Shown here piece after piece: positions 7,965 through 16,146 of a DNA stretch of 64,000 nt. The first letter of the stretch is position 1, and each line of letters opens with the position of its first letter. The stretch spans positions 1 through 64,000 of the forward strand of contig SXOD01000052.1 in NCBI GenBank assembly GCA_005776885.1. Direction: 5' to 3'. Origin of the DNA: Planctomycetia bacterium. GTDB taxonomy: Bacteria; Planctomycetota; Phycisphaerae; Phycisphaerales; SM1A02. The translations under genes were made by a program, and so were the position numbers. The notes under the pieces are model-generated. The model was not told where the DNA came from. It saw only the letters and a program-made list of their open reading frames with translations, and searched no databases.

Positions 7965-9024
7965 ATGGAGTGGAGTGCGGCGGGGCACGCCCGCGTGCGG
8001 GATCCGCCGCCCCTCCGCCAGCTCGATCCCGCATCGCCGCACGGATCTCCGCCACCACGCGGGGCGCCTCGTCACGAATGTGTGCGTACGTGTAGCGGAG
8101 CAGGTGCCAGCCGTCCGCCAAGATTGCATTCTGCCGGTCGCGGTCGTTGGCAAACGCGCGACCGCTGACGTGATGCGCATAGCCGTCCAGCTCCAGGCCG
8201 ATCCTGAGCATCGAGTGGCCAAAGTCAAGTCGGACCGTTCGATCGCCAAGGCGCTTGAGCCGTACCTCGAGGTTTGGCGTCCAACCTTTGATCCGGTGTC
8301 GACTGAGCAGCTTTGCAGTGATGCGCTCCAGTTCGGACTGCGTCCCAGCCTGGAACTGCGCCAGGCACTGGCCGATCAACGTCGAACCGGCGCGCCCGCG
8401 CGTGCCACGATGGTGCACGTGATCGTGAAGGTCATCGACCTTGAACAGACGCTGCTGCATGGCAGCGTCGACCCACTCTCGAGCCAGCCCATCGTGCAGG
8501 AGTGGAAGTGTGTCAAGAAAGGCATCGAGTGGCCTGCGGATGCGTCGACCGCCCTCGAACACCAAGGGCTTGGCGGGACTTGGGGGCGGGCGGATCACCG
8601 TGACGCCTGGGATGCGGCATCGCGTGGTCACCGGGAGCAAGCACAGCACTGGGGCTGAGTCCAACTCCGGCATCGTGATTCCCATCAGCGTCAGTGCGGC
8701 GCTTCCTGACGTGATGGCCCCGCGACTCCCACCGCTCAAGTGAATCGCCCACGCGGCCAGCTCCGCCGCCGCGCGACCTTCCTTCGGCGGCGTGTCAGTG
8801 GATGGCCAGAGGCATCCCCTGATCTCCTTCCACAAGCCTAGGGCGAGTCGATGGCCCACGGCGCGGCAATCGACACCATGGCGCAACGCCTGCCGCCGCG
8901 TGACGAGTCCGCCTTGGGACTCGGCGAGCGCTGAGACGTCGAATGGCGTGTGCAGTCGCCGCAGCCCCGCCGTTTCGGACGGCTTCCTCGTCACGAGGCT
9001 CTCGGCTCGGTGATGGCCTGGCAT
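7951..9024 (-). CDS. AbiEi-type winged-helix plus DUF559 (Vsr/PD-(D/E)XK-like) nuclease protein
   Basis: About 357 residues from the ATG at 9024 (MPGHHRAESLVTRK). The N-terminal third (DVSALAESQGGLVTRRQALRHG ... GHRLALGLWKEIRGCLWP) resembles the AbiEi antitoxin-like winged helix. The C-terminal part reads RLDFGHSMLRIGLELDGYAHH, DRDRQNAILADGWHLLRYTYAHI, the DUF559 pattern in which an Asp, a Glu (LELDG) and a downstream basic helix form a Vsr-like nuclease core. Such proteins are common in actinobacteria and their role is unclear; no partner toxin gene is adjacent. The gene lies between two inverted palindromes and its stop falls inside one of them, which suggests a mobile or transposed unit. 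Confidence 0.7.
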   Translation of the reverse strand: MPGHHRAESLVTRKPSETAGLRRLHTPFDVSALAESQGGLVTRRQALRHGVDCRAVGHRLALGLWKEIRGCLWPSTDTPPKEGRAAAELAAWAIHLSGGSRGAITSGSAALTLMGITMPELDSAPVLCLLPVTTRCRIPGVTVIRPPPSPAKPLVFEGGRRIRRPLDAFLDTLPLLHDGLAREWVDAAMQQRLFKVDDLHDHVHHRGTRGRAGSTLIGQCLAQFQAGTQSELERITAKLLSRHRIKGWTPNLEVRLKRLGDRTVRLDFGHSMLRIGLELDGYAHHVSGRAFANDRDRQNAILADGWHLLRYTYAHIRDEAPRVVAEIRAAMRDRAGGGAADPARGRAPPHSTPSQAK

Positions 9025-9127
9025 GGCGGTCACCGTATGGGCAAAAAGGGGCGTTCCGCGCGAGCAAGCGGAAAGGAAGGGTGCGTGGGTGTTGGCGTCG
9101 ACTCGGTGCCCGTGCAGGAGTCGAACC

Positions 9128-9168
9128 CAGGCCAAAAAGCGCCTCTCAGAGGCCGGATTTGGCCTGGG
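9128..9168. repeat. Palindrome copy B upstream of the DUF559 gene
   Basis: 41-bp hairpin with arms CCCAGGCCAAA/TTTGGCCTGGG and inner GCCTCT/AGAGGC. It is about 100 bp before the nuclease start and in inverted orientation to copy A (7924-7964). Confidence 0.8.
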
Positions 9169-9180
9169 ATGGGGCCGGCT

Positions 9181-9230
9181 CGGGCCACCTCGAGCCGCCT
9201 CGAGCCGCCTCGAGCCGCCTCAGGCCGCCT
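9181..9230. repeat. 10-bp tandem repeat, five units
   Basis: CGAGCCGCCT occurs three times exactly (9191-9220), flanked by the variants CGGGCCACCT and CAGGCCGCCT. Together with palindrome copy B it fills the non-coding stretch 9025-9295. Confidence 0.85.
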
Positions 9231-9295
9231 CAACGATTATCGGACCATCCATTTTCTCCCCACTTCTGCCCTCGTGCCGATCAGAGGGAACCCCC

Positions 9296-9604
9296 ATGCC
9301 ATGCGCCTCCGACTGCACCTGTCCGCACATCGACAAGGGGGATCGTCGCTGCGCGGATCGATTCACCCTCGGCGGACTTGAAGGGGCCTTCGAGGTGTGC
9401 ATATCTGGGTGGAACGCCTGCCCGCACTACCACCGCATCAGCACGGAGGAGTCGTTCCAGCGACGGGTGGACGCCGGCGAGCCCGGGGCCGCGCAGTGGT
9501 ACGAACACCTTCGGCGCGCGGCGTCGCCCGGGGCCCCAACTATGCAGCCTGTGACCGTCGCGAGCCGACCTGTGCAGGACGCACGTGTTCGACAAGCTGT
9601 TTGA
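9296..9604 (+). CDS. Small cysteine-rich hypothetical protein
   Basis: 102 residues. The first 45 contain six cysteines and several histidines in the pattern CASDCTCPHIDKGDRRCADRF ... CISGWNACPHYH, which could bind zinc or form disulfides. The Cys-rich part is followed by a charged helix-like region (STEESFQRRVDAGEPGAAQWYEHLRRA). AGAGGGA precedes the ATG by about 8 nt. Its 3' end overlaps the Xer recombinase start by 20 bp, so translational coupling is plausible. I do not recognise the family. Confidence 0.55.
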   Translation: MPCASDCTCPHIDKGDRRCADRFTLGGLEGAFEVCISGWNACPHYHRISTEESFQRRVDAGEPGAAQWYEHLRRAASPGAPTMQPVTVASRPVQDARVRQAV

Positions 9605-10601
9605 CGAATTTTTTGGCTACTGCGCCGTCGAGGTTGGCCTCGCGCCATCCACGATGGAGGCGTATGGGCGCGACCTGCGGCTCTTCGCGTCGCAGATGGC
9701 TGCGCGCGCGGCGGCCGGTGGGGCGGCGACACCGGCCGAACTCCGACTGGCCGACATCGCCGAGCACGTGCAGTGGCTCTCGCGCGAGCAGCGCTACGAG
9801 CCCACCACCATCGCACAGCACCTGGCCGCGATCCGCGTCTTCTTTCGGTGGGCGCATGCGACCGCTCGACTCCCCAATGATCCCGCCCGTCTCATTCAGC
9901 GGCCCACCCGGTGGCGCCGCGTCCCAGACGCCATGACCCCGTCGCAAGTCCGAAAGTTGGTGGAGTGCCCGTCGCCGGAACACGGCCCGCTGTGGCTTCG
10001 CGATCGTGCGGTCCTGGAGCTCATGTACGCCGCCGGCCTGCGCGCGTCGGAGGTGTGCACGCTCAAGGTCAACGACTACAACCGGACGCTCGGCTGCGTC
10101 ACGGTGATCGGCAAGGGCAACAAGCAGCGGGTCGTGCCGATCGGCGTGCCATGCATGAAGTGGATCGATCAATGGCTCGGCGACCCAGCGGGCCGCGTCG
10201 CCATGACGCACGATGCCGATGGGAATGTGCGCGGCGGCACCGCCCGCACCGGCACGGCTCGCGGCGGACGCGATGGATTCCGCATGTTCCTTTCGGCCAC
10301 CGGGCTGCCCCTGGAGCGAGTGGCGCTGTGGCAGATCGTCCAACGCACGGCGGCTCGGGCGGGGATGGGTCGCGTGCACCCGCACAAGCTTCGGCACACG
10401 TTCGCCACGCACCTGATGATCGGCGGCGCCGACCTTCGAGTCGTGCAGGAGATGCTGGGCCACGCGAACATCACCACGACGCAGATCTACACGCACGTGG
10501 ATCGCACGCGGCTGCACAGCGTCATTGCGGAGTTCCACCCGCGCAGCATCAAGCGCTCGGCGGGACGTGCCGCAGGGCCTCTCCCCCGGCCGGCGGCGTG
10601 A
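9585..10601 (+). CDS. Tyrosine recombinase, XerC/XerD-like
   Basis: 338 residues. An N-terminal SAM-like core-binding domain (FDEFFGYCAVEVGLAPSTMEAY, LRLFASQMAAR) precedes the catalytic domain. The catalytic set is complete: Arg in GLRASEV (residue 153), Lys in GKGNKQR (177), H267 and R270 in HKLRH, His in GHANI (293), Tyr in QIYTHV (302). It is a candidate for chromosome dimer resolution at dif in the cell. An insertion of about 40 Gly/Thr/Arg-rich residues lies before FRMFLSATG. The GTG start at 9585 overlaps the Cys-rich ORF. A second Xer protein starts at 63155. The 3' end overlaps the convergent FMN reductase by 53 bp across a tandem duplication. Confidence 0.88.
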   Translation: MFDKLFDEFFGYCAVEVGLAPSTMEAYGRDLRLFASQMAARAAAGGAATPAELRLADIAEHVQWLSREQRYEPTTIAQHLAAIRVFFRWAHATARLPNDPARLIQRPTRWRRVPDAMTPSQVRKLVECPSPEHGPLWLRDRAVLELMYAAGLRASEVCTLKVNDYNRTLGCVTVIGKGNKQRVVPIGVPCMKWIDQWLGDPAGRVAMTHDADGNVRGGTARTGTARGGRDGFRMFLSATGLPLERVALWQIVQRTAARAGMGRVHPHKLRHTFATHLMIGGADLRVVQEMLGHANITTTQIYTHVDRTRLHSVIAEFHPRSIKRSAGRAAGPLPRPAA

Positions 10602-11214
10602 GCCCCCCGGCCGGCGGCGTGACGGTCGGCAACTCGGCCACGCCTTTCGCGACCCGGGAAGGCATCAGCGCGCGGGTAAATCGAGCCACCTCCTCGGCCA
10701 GCTCGTCGATGCGGCGCGCGACGTCGTCGTCGGTGATGCGAGTGCCGTCGAAGGCCACCTGCGACGCGTAGACCAGCCGGGGCACGATCGGGCAGCGGAA
10801 GTCGAGCATCAACGGATGCACCAGGTTCATGGCGGCCATACGGCTGCCCTCGCCGCCGGAACTTGCCGCGATGCCGACCGGCTTCGCGCTCCACGACCGT
10901 CCACCGTGTTCGAGGAGGCTCTTCGCACTGGCGCTGGCGGCGTAGTTGTAGACGCCGTACGCGAGCAGGATGCCGTCGGCGGCGTCGAGCGCTGCGCGAA
11001 GTCGCGCGGAACCCTCGTGCGCCCACGCCTCGTGGCCGTCGCAGTGCGGGAGCTCCAAGTCGCGGGCATCGAGCCACGTGGCGTGGCAGCCGTGCGGCCG
11101 CTGCGCCATCAAGTGCAGGAACCCGCGCTGTGCCATGGCCCGGCTTCGGCTGTTGGGATGGAGGCTGGAACTGAGGACGAGGATGTTCATGTCGGCCTCG
11201 GGGCGAGTCGTCAT
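10549..11214 (-). CDS. NADPH-dependent FMN reductase / NAD(P)H:quinone-type flavoprotein
   Basis: About 221 residues with a flavodoxin-like fold: MNILVLSSSLHPNSRSR (phosphate loop), DARDLELPHCDGH, ADGILLAYGVYNYAASASAKSLLEH (the 'P/YNxS' FMN contact region) and KPVGIAASSGGEGSRMA. The family reduces FMN or quinones with NAD(P)H in the cytosol. ATG 11214 overlaps the pdxA stop (ATGA); an internal ATG at 11190 (MNILVL) is equally plausible. A coupled FMN reductase beside pdxA is notable because pyridoxal-phosphate synthesis needs FMN at PdxH, but no direct link is shown. The C-terminus carries the TPPAGG repeat. Confidence 0.82.
   Translation of the reverse strand: MTTRPEADMNILVLSSSLHPNSRSRAMAQRGFLHLMAQRPHGCHATWLDARDLELPHCDGHEAWAHEGSARLRAALDAADGILLAYGVYNYAASASAKSLLEHGGRSWSAKPVGIAASSGGEGSRMAAMNLVHPLMLDFRCPIVPRLVYASQVAFDGTRITDDDVARRIDELAEEVARFTRALMPSRVAKGVAELPTVTPPAGGLTPPAGGEALRHVPPSA
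10582..10622. repeat. 20-21-bp tandem duplication at convergent gene ends
   Basis: CCCCCGGCCGGCGGCGTGA occurs twice, at 10583-10601 and 10604-10622, each copy ending in TGA. The first TGA stops the Xer gene. On the other strand the repeats encode TPPAGG twice in the tail of the FMN reductase. Confidence 0.9.
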
Positions 11215-12317
11215 CCTAAGTCTGCATCGGGTCGTGGCGGGGTCAAGCGTTCGGGCGAAATGATCGTCCTGGAAGCCGATTCGCCGGGGTTCCGGGAGAT
11301 GGAGGCCATGCGCGCGGCCAGCAGGATGCCCTCGATGAGGCTTGAGGCGCTGGCCTTGCCCGTCCCGGAAATGCCAAACGCCGTCCCATGGTCCGGGCTG
11401 GTGCGGACAAACGGCAGCCCCAGCGTCACGTTCACGGCGTGTTCCCAGTCCAGGAGCTTCACGGGGATCAGCCCTTGATCGTGGTACATCGCGACGACCA
11501 GGTCCCATCGACCCTGCACGGCTTCGACGAAGAGGGTGTCGGCACTGAAGGGGCCATGGGCGTCGATGCCCTGCGTGCGAGCCATGTTCACGGCAGGGAG
11601 GATGATCCGATGTTCCTCGTCGCCGAAGAGCCCTTGTTCGCCCGCGTGCGGATTGAGTCCGCACACCGCAATGCGAGGGCGCGGGACGCCAAGCGAGCGG
11701 CACAGTTGGTGGCCCAGGTCGATCGGCGTGAACACGGCGCCGATGGTCAGCACGTCGCGAAGCGCCAGGAGCGGAATGTGCGTGGTTGCCAACGCCACAC
11801 GGAGCTTCGGGGACACGAACGCCATCGCGTGGTGGCGTGCGTGGCTTCGAAACGCGAGCAGCTCCGTGTGCCCTGGCCATCGATACCCCGCCAGCGCCCA
11901 CGACTCCTTGCAGATCGGCGCCGTCACGATGGCATCCACTCGGCGCGGATCGCCCAGCGGGCGCATCGCATCGGTGATCGCCTCCTCGACAAATGTCTTG
12001 CTGGCCAGGCCGCCCGCCTTGGTCGGCTGGGGTCGACCCTCGGCGAGCGCGTCGGGGCAATCAAAATCCAGCAGCACCGGCTCTTGCGCGAGCGGGCCGC
12101 GCGCGCGCGCGCTGTCGGCTGCCACGCGGAACCAGAGTGGATCGATCCCGCAGATTCCCGATGCCAGCTGCAGCACGTGATTCTGCCCGTAGACCACGAG
12201 CCGGGCCGCCGCGCGCACGCGCGGGTCGACGAGCGCCTTGGCGACCACCTCAGGCCCGATCCCGAGCGGATCGCCCATCGTGAGGGCGATGTGCGGCCTG
12301 GCATCGAGGAGCGTCAT
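11211..12317 (-). CDS. pdxA: 4-hydroxythreonine-4-phosphate dehydrogenase
   Basis: 368 residues. HIALTMGDPLGIGPEV at the N-terminus, APICKESWALAGYRWPGHTELLAF with a metal-ligand His, LNPHAGEQGLFGDEE, AMYHDQGLIPVKLLDW and LPFVRTSPDHGTAFGISG are all PdxA signatures. The enzyme oxidises 4-phosphohydroxy-threonine in the DXP-dependent vitamin B6 pathway; the metal ligands (three histidines) are present. Its stop overlaps the FMN reductase start. The upstream L,D-transpeptidase ends 10 bp before it in the same direction, so all may form one operon. Confidence 0.95.
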   Translation of the reverse strand: MTLLDARPHIALTMGDPLGIGPEVVAKALVDPRVRAAARLVVYGQNHVLQLASGICGIDPLWFRVAADSARARGPLAQEPVLLDFDCPDALAEGRPQPTKAGGLASKTFVEEAITDAMRPLGDPRRVDAIVTAPICKESWALAGYRWPGHTELLAFRSHARHHAMAFVSPKLRVALATTHIPLLALRDVLTIGAVFTPIDLGHQLCRSLGVPRPRIAVCGLNPHAGEQGLFGDEEHRIILPAVNMARTQGIDAHGPFSADTLFVEAVQGRWDLVVAMYHDQGLIPVKLLDWEHAVNVTLGLPFVRTSPDHGTAFGISGTGKASASSLIEGILLAARMASISRNPGESASRTIISPERLTPPRPDADLG

Positions 12318-12326
12318 GGACTGGTC

Positions 12327-13505
12327 TCAGTTGGGCCGGATCTCGATCGTGCTGCCTTCCTCGGTCAGCAGTTCGTAGACCAACGCCACGTGGTCGGCAT
12401 TCATGCGCACGCACCCCATCGACGCGTTCTGCCCGATGCTCTCGGGTTCCACGGTTCCATGGATGCCGTAGCCAAGGAAGTTCTTGGTCGATTCCTCGGC
12501 GCCGGCAAGGCCAATCCAGTGGTCGCCGATCGGGTTCTTGGGATCACCTGACGAGAAGTGCTCCCCCGTCCGAGGGTTGCGCCACTCCGGGTTGACCAGC
12601 TTGCTGTTGGCGCGCACCTTGAACATGCCCGATGGCGTGCCGTTGCGCTCGCCGAGCCCGACCGGGAACGTGGCCACGATCACCCGCTCGCCGCCGTGCT
12701 CCTGGTAGATGTCCATGCGGAAGGCCTCGCGATGGACGACGGCATGAAAGGTGCCCAGCGGCACCTTGAGCTTCTGGCCGACGGAAATCTTGCCGGGATC
12801 CTTGATCTTGTTGAGCCGCTGGATGAGTCGCCAGTCGGCCTTCATGCCGGTGGCGCGCGCGATCTTCGCCAGGCTGTCGCCGGGCTTGATCGTGTAACTC
12901 GTCTCCAACGGGTCTCCCGCGACCACGACCGGCGCGAAGAGCAGTTGTGAGTTGGCCAGTTCGATTCCCCGAAGTGCTTCGGCGAGCGACGTCCCCGTGA
13001 GAGCGCGGGTGTCGATCGCCGCCGTGAGCTCACGTCGCGCGGCGACCGGATCGCGCCCGATCGTGTTTACCGCTGCGTTCACCTTCGCGGTGAGCTCGGC
13101 TGGCGTTGGAGGTGTCGCGGACTGGGTGGATTGGGCGGACGGTGCGGTCGATGTGCGCGCGGGCGCAGTGGTTGGGGCGGGCGCCGCCGCCGATCGTGGC
13201 GATGGACCCTGCGCCGGGGCAGTTGCCTGAGGGGTTGCCGGAGGGGATGCCGGAGGGGATGCCGGAGGGGCGACTGGAGTCGGAGTCGAAGTTGGAGCCG
13301 GAGTCGGGGTCGGGGCCGCAGCGACGGTGGCAGGCACCGTCGTGTTCGACTGCGCAGCGGCAGGCCTGTTCACCTGCTTCACGAGGCCGCCGCCAATCCA
13401 CCCGCGCCAGAAGGCGAGCGCCGCAACCGCCGCAAGCACGACCCCAACGACGATCACGATCATCCAGGGGAAGTCCCCTCGACGTCGCCCGACGACATTG
13501 CTCAT
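12327..13505 (-). CDS. Membrane-anchored LysM L,D-transpeptidase (YkuD)
   Basis: About 392 residues from MSNVVGRRRGDFPW. One transmembrane anchor (MIVIVVGVVLAAVAALAFW) is followed by a long Pro/Ala/Thr-rich linker (about 40-145) encoded by short DNA repeats. A LysM domain (YTIKPGDSLAKIARATG ... KISVGQKLKVP) then binds glycan. The C-terminal YkuD domain has HGTVEPESIGQNASMGCVRM with the catalytic Cys in SMGCVRM and the conserved HGT. It would form 3-3 peptidoglycan cross-links or attach proteins in the periplasm. Upstream in-frame starts at 13508 and 13553 are possible; no clear RBS decides. Confidence 0.87.
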   Translation of the reverse strand: MSNVVGRRRGDFPWMIVIVVGVVLAAVAALAFWRGWIGGGLVKQVNRPAAAQSNTTVPATVAAAPTPTPAPTSTPTPVAPPASPPASPPATPQATAPAQGPSPRSAAAPAPTTAPARTSTAPSAQSTQSATPPTPAELTAKVNAAVNTIGRDPVAARRELTAAIDTRALTGTSLAEALRGIELANSQLLFAPVVVAGDPLETSYTIKPGDSLAKIARATGMKADWRLIQRLNKIKDPGKISVGQKLKVPLGTFHAVVHREAFRMDIYQEHGGERVIVATFPVGLGERNGTPSGMFKVRANSKLVNPEWRNPRTGEHFSSGDPKNPIGDHWIGLAGAEESTKNFLGYGIHGTVEPESIGQNASMGCVRMNADHVALVYELLTEEGSTIEIRPN

Positions 13506-13605
13506 CATGCGGCGATTGCGTCCTGAACGGACCGTCTGGCTTGGCAGCGACATGACTGCAAATGTACGTCCATCCGCCACCATGGACGATCCGGGGCGGG
13601 GTCGA

Positions 13606-14223
13606 TCAACCCAGCGCCGTCGCGGTGATCCAGCGGGTGGGCGTGACGACGGCGCTGACGGGAAGGTCGTGGACCTCGCGGGGAAGGGTCGCCACCACCT
13701 GCAAGTCGAATGCGATCCCAAGGCGGCGGCAGCCGGGTGCGAGTTCCGCCAGGAATCGGTCGAAGTGGCCGCCCCCGCGGCCGACGCGGGTGCCGCGGGA
13801 ATCGAACGCGCGGCCAGGAATCAGCACGAGGGTGACCTCGCGGTTCGCCACGACCTCGCCGCCCGGCACGGGGACCCCCATGGCATCGCGGTGCCATCGA
13901 CCCATCCCAGCTTCAACGTCGGCCTGGGTGACCAGCCGAAGTTGGGGAAGCTCGTCCCCCGGAACCATCGCCGGAAGCGCGACGCGGGTGTGGGTGCGGC
14001 AGGCGGCGTCGATGATTCGCGATGTGTCCGGCTCGTCCCAGAGGCTCGCGAAACACGCGATGGTGGGATCCGGACCGACGCCTGGCGCAAACGCTCCGGC
14101 AGCAACCAGTCGAGCGGCGATGGACTGGCCCGCGGCCTCGCACTCCGCGCGAGTGAGGAACTGGAGCGATTCCCGCATCCTGCGGCGGATTGCTCGCTTC
14201 TCGTCCCGAACGGTGTCGTTCAT
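13606..14223 (-). CDS. 5-formyltetrahydrofolate cyclo-ligase family protein
   Basis: About 205 residues from MNDTVRDEKRAIRRRMRESL. The ATP-binding signature GRAFDSRGTRVGRGGGHFDRFL matches the 5-FCL (MTHFS) glycine-rich loop, with LPAMVPGDELPQLR and VPVPGGEVV upstream. It converts 5-formyl-THF to 5,10-methenyl-THF in one-carbon metabolism. A longer start at 14295 would run into the glmS promoter region and is less likely. It is divergent from glmS with 105 bp between them, in which a small hairpin (CCGCAC/GTGCGG, 14288-14303) lies. No 6S RNA was recognised there. Confidence 0.88.
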   Translation of the reverse strand: MNDTVRDEKRAIRRRMRESLQFLTRAECEAAGQSIAARLVAAGAFAPGVGPDPTIACFASLWDEPDTSRIIDAACRTHTRVALPAMVPGDELPQLRLVTQADVEAGMGRWHRDAMGVPVPGGEVVANREVTLVLIPGRAFDSRGTRVGRGGGHFDRFLAELAPGCRRLGIAFDLQVVATLPREVHDLPVSAVVTPTRWITATALG

Positions 14224-14328
14224 TATCGGCGCACCTCGGGCGGTTTCGCGCGAACCGGCATCGTGCGGTAGAAGTACCGACCAGAATCCGCACACTCGTG
14301 CGGTCGTGGATCAGGAGACAACCAAGAC

Positions 14329-16113
14329 ATGTGCGGCATTGTGGCCTATATCGGCAAGCGCGAGTGCGCTCCCATCCTCATTGAGGGACTGAAGCGGCTT
14401 GAGTACCGAGGCTACGACAGCGCGGGGATCGCGGCGATCGACGGGGGCCTGAAGCGTGAACGATGCGTGGGGCGGGTGGCCGCCCTGGAGCAGAAGATCG
14501 AGGAGCTGGGAGGGTGCGAGGGGACACTGGGAATCGCGCACACCCGGTGGGCCACGCACGGCGCGGTCACCGACAACAACGCCCATCCGCACCGCGACGA
14601 CGAGGCGATGGGCCACGGCATCGCGATCGTCCACAACGGGATCATCGAGAACTACTCGTCGCTGCGGACCTGGCTCACCGGGCACGGACACACCTTTCGG
14701 ACCGAGACCGACACGGAGGTCCTCGCGCACCTCATCGGCCACCTCTACAAGGGCGACCTGATGGCCGCCGTGCAGGGTGCGCTCAAGCAGGTGACCGGTG
14801 CGTACGCGATCGCCGCCATCTGCGAGAAGGAGAAGGACACGCTGGTGGTGGCCCGGAAGGGTTCGCCGCTCATCGTGGGCGTCGGCGACGACGAGTATGT
14901 GGTGGCCAGCGACGGCAGCGCCATCGTGGCGCACACCAAGCAAGCTTTCACTTTGGCCGATGGCTGCGTGGCCAAGCTCACGCGAGACGCGTTCAAGACG
15001 GCGACGCTGGACGACACGCCGTGGACGCCGGAGATTCGCGAGCTGGACATCGACCTGGCGCAGATCGAGCTGGGTGGCTTTGACCATTACATGGCCAAGG
15101 AGATCCACGAGCAGCCAGCGTCGCTTCGCACGACGCTGCGCGGGCGCGTGGACCTGGCCAGCGGCGAAATCGTGCTGGGTGGATTGACGGGGTTTGAGCG
15201 CGAACTCAACCGCGCCCGTCGCGTCATCGTGATGGGGCAGGGGACCGCGCTGCACGCTGGGATGGTGGCTCGATTCCTCCTGGAAGACCTGGCCAAGATC
15301 CACGCTGAGCACGATTTTGCCAGCGAGTTCCGTTACCGCAACCCGATCGTGGATGAGGGCACGATCGCGCTCTTCATCAGCCAGAGCGGCGAGACGGCGG
15401 ACACGCTGGCGGCGCTTGGCGAATCAAAGCGTCGCGGAGCGACAACGCTGGGCATCGTCAATGTCGTGGGCAGCACGATCGCCCGCGAGACCGATGCGGG
15501 CGTGTACCTGCGCGTCGGCCCGGAGATCGGCGTGGCCAGCACGAAGGCGTTCACGGGACAGGTCATGGTCGCCGCGATGGTCGCGCTGTGGATGGGGCGT
15601 CGTCGCTTCCTCTCGCAAGACGTGGTCAAGACCTATCTCGAGGCGATGTACGCGATTCCTGCGGCCATCGAGCACACGCTCCTGGCCAGCGACCAGGTCC
15701 GGGCCATTGCGAGCCGATACGTCGACCGCGAGAACTGGCTCTTCCTCGGCCGCGGCGTGAACTATCCGGTGGCGCTGGAAGGCCCGCTCAAGCTCAAGAA
15801 AAACTCGTACATCCACGCGGAGGGAATGCCCGTCGTCTTCATCGCCACCAAGAACAGCCAGTACGAGAAGGTGCTCTCCAACATCCAAGAGGTTCGCAGC
15901 CGCGGAGGCCACGTCATTGCGGTCGCCACCGAGGGCGACGACCATGTCGCGGGCGTGGCGCAGGAGACGATCTTCGTCCCGGATGTCCCCGAAGCGCTCC
16001 AGCCGCTGGTGACGGTCGTGCCGCTGCAGTTGCTGGCGTATCACGCGGCGGTGCTGCGCGGCAAGGACGTGGACAAGCCGCGAAACTTGGCCAAGAGCGT
16101 CACGGTGGAGTGA
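14329..16113 (+). CDS. glmS: Glutamine-fructose-6-phosphate aminotransferase (isomerizing)
   Basis: 594 residues. MCGIVAYIG places the N-terminal nucleophile Cys2 for the glutaminase domain, followed by LKRLEYRGYDSAGIA, HTRWATHG and HNGIIENY. The C-terminal half has two SIS domains (FISQSGETADTLAAL, and PVALEGPLKLKKNSYIHAEGM) and ends with KPRNLAKSVTVE, the conserved GlmS tail. It makes glucosamine-6-phosphate, the first step to UDP-GlcNAc. An AGGAGA lies about 10 nt before the ATG. No glmS-ribozyme structure was recognised upstream. A duplication of the stop region follows (16097-16146). Confidence 0.97.
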   Translation: MCGIVAYIGKRECAPILIEGLKRLEYRGYDSAGIAAIDGGLKRERCVGRVAALEQKIEELGGCEGTLGIAHTRWATHGAVTDNNAHPHRDDEAMGHGIAIVHNGIIENYSSLRTWLTGHGHTFRTETDTEVLAHLIGHLYKGDLMAAVQGALKQVTGAYAIAAICEKEKDTLVVARKGSPLIVGVGDDEYVVASDGSAIVAHTKQAFTLADGCVAKLTRDAFKTATLDDTPWTPEIRELDIDLAQIELGGFDHYMAKEIHEQPASLRTTLRGRVDLASGEIVLGGLTGFERELNRARRVIVMGQGTALHAGMVARFLLEDLAKIHAEHDFASEFRYRNPIVDEGTIALFISQSGETADTLAALGESKRRGATTLGIVNVVGSTIARETDAGVYLRVGPEIGVASTKAFTGQVMVAAMVALWMGRRRFLSQDVVKTYLEAMYAIPAAIEHTLLASDQVRAIASRYVDRENWLFLGRGVNYPVALEGPLKLKKNSYIHAEGMPVVFIATKNSQYEKVLSNIQEVRSRGGHVIAVATEGDDHVAGVAQETIFVPDVPEALQPLVTVVPLQLLAYHAAVLRGKDVDKPRNLAKSVTVE

Positions 16114-16146
16114 CGCTCCCGCGCCAGCGCGTCACGGTTGAGTGAC
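16097..16146. repeat. Direct duplication of the glmS stop region
   Basis: GCGTCACGGTGGAGTGAC (16097-16114) recurs as GCGTCACGGTTGAGTGAC (16129-16146) with a 32-bp period and one mismatch. The first copy contains the glmS stop codon. Confidence 0.88.

Noticed and set aside
14224-14328. glmS ribozyme or 6S RNA upstream of glmS / 5-FCL
   Set aside because: Only about 105 bp lie between the two divergent starts and only a 6-bp hairpin is visible; nothing resembles either RNA.
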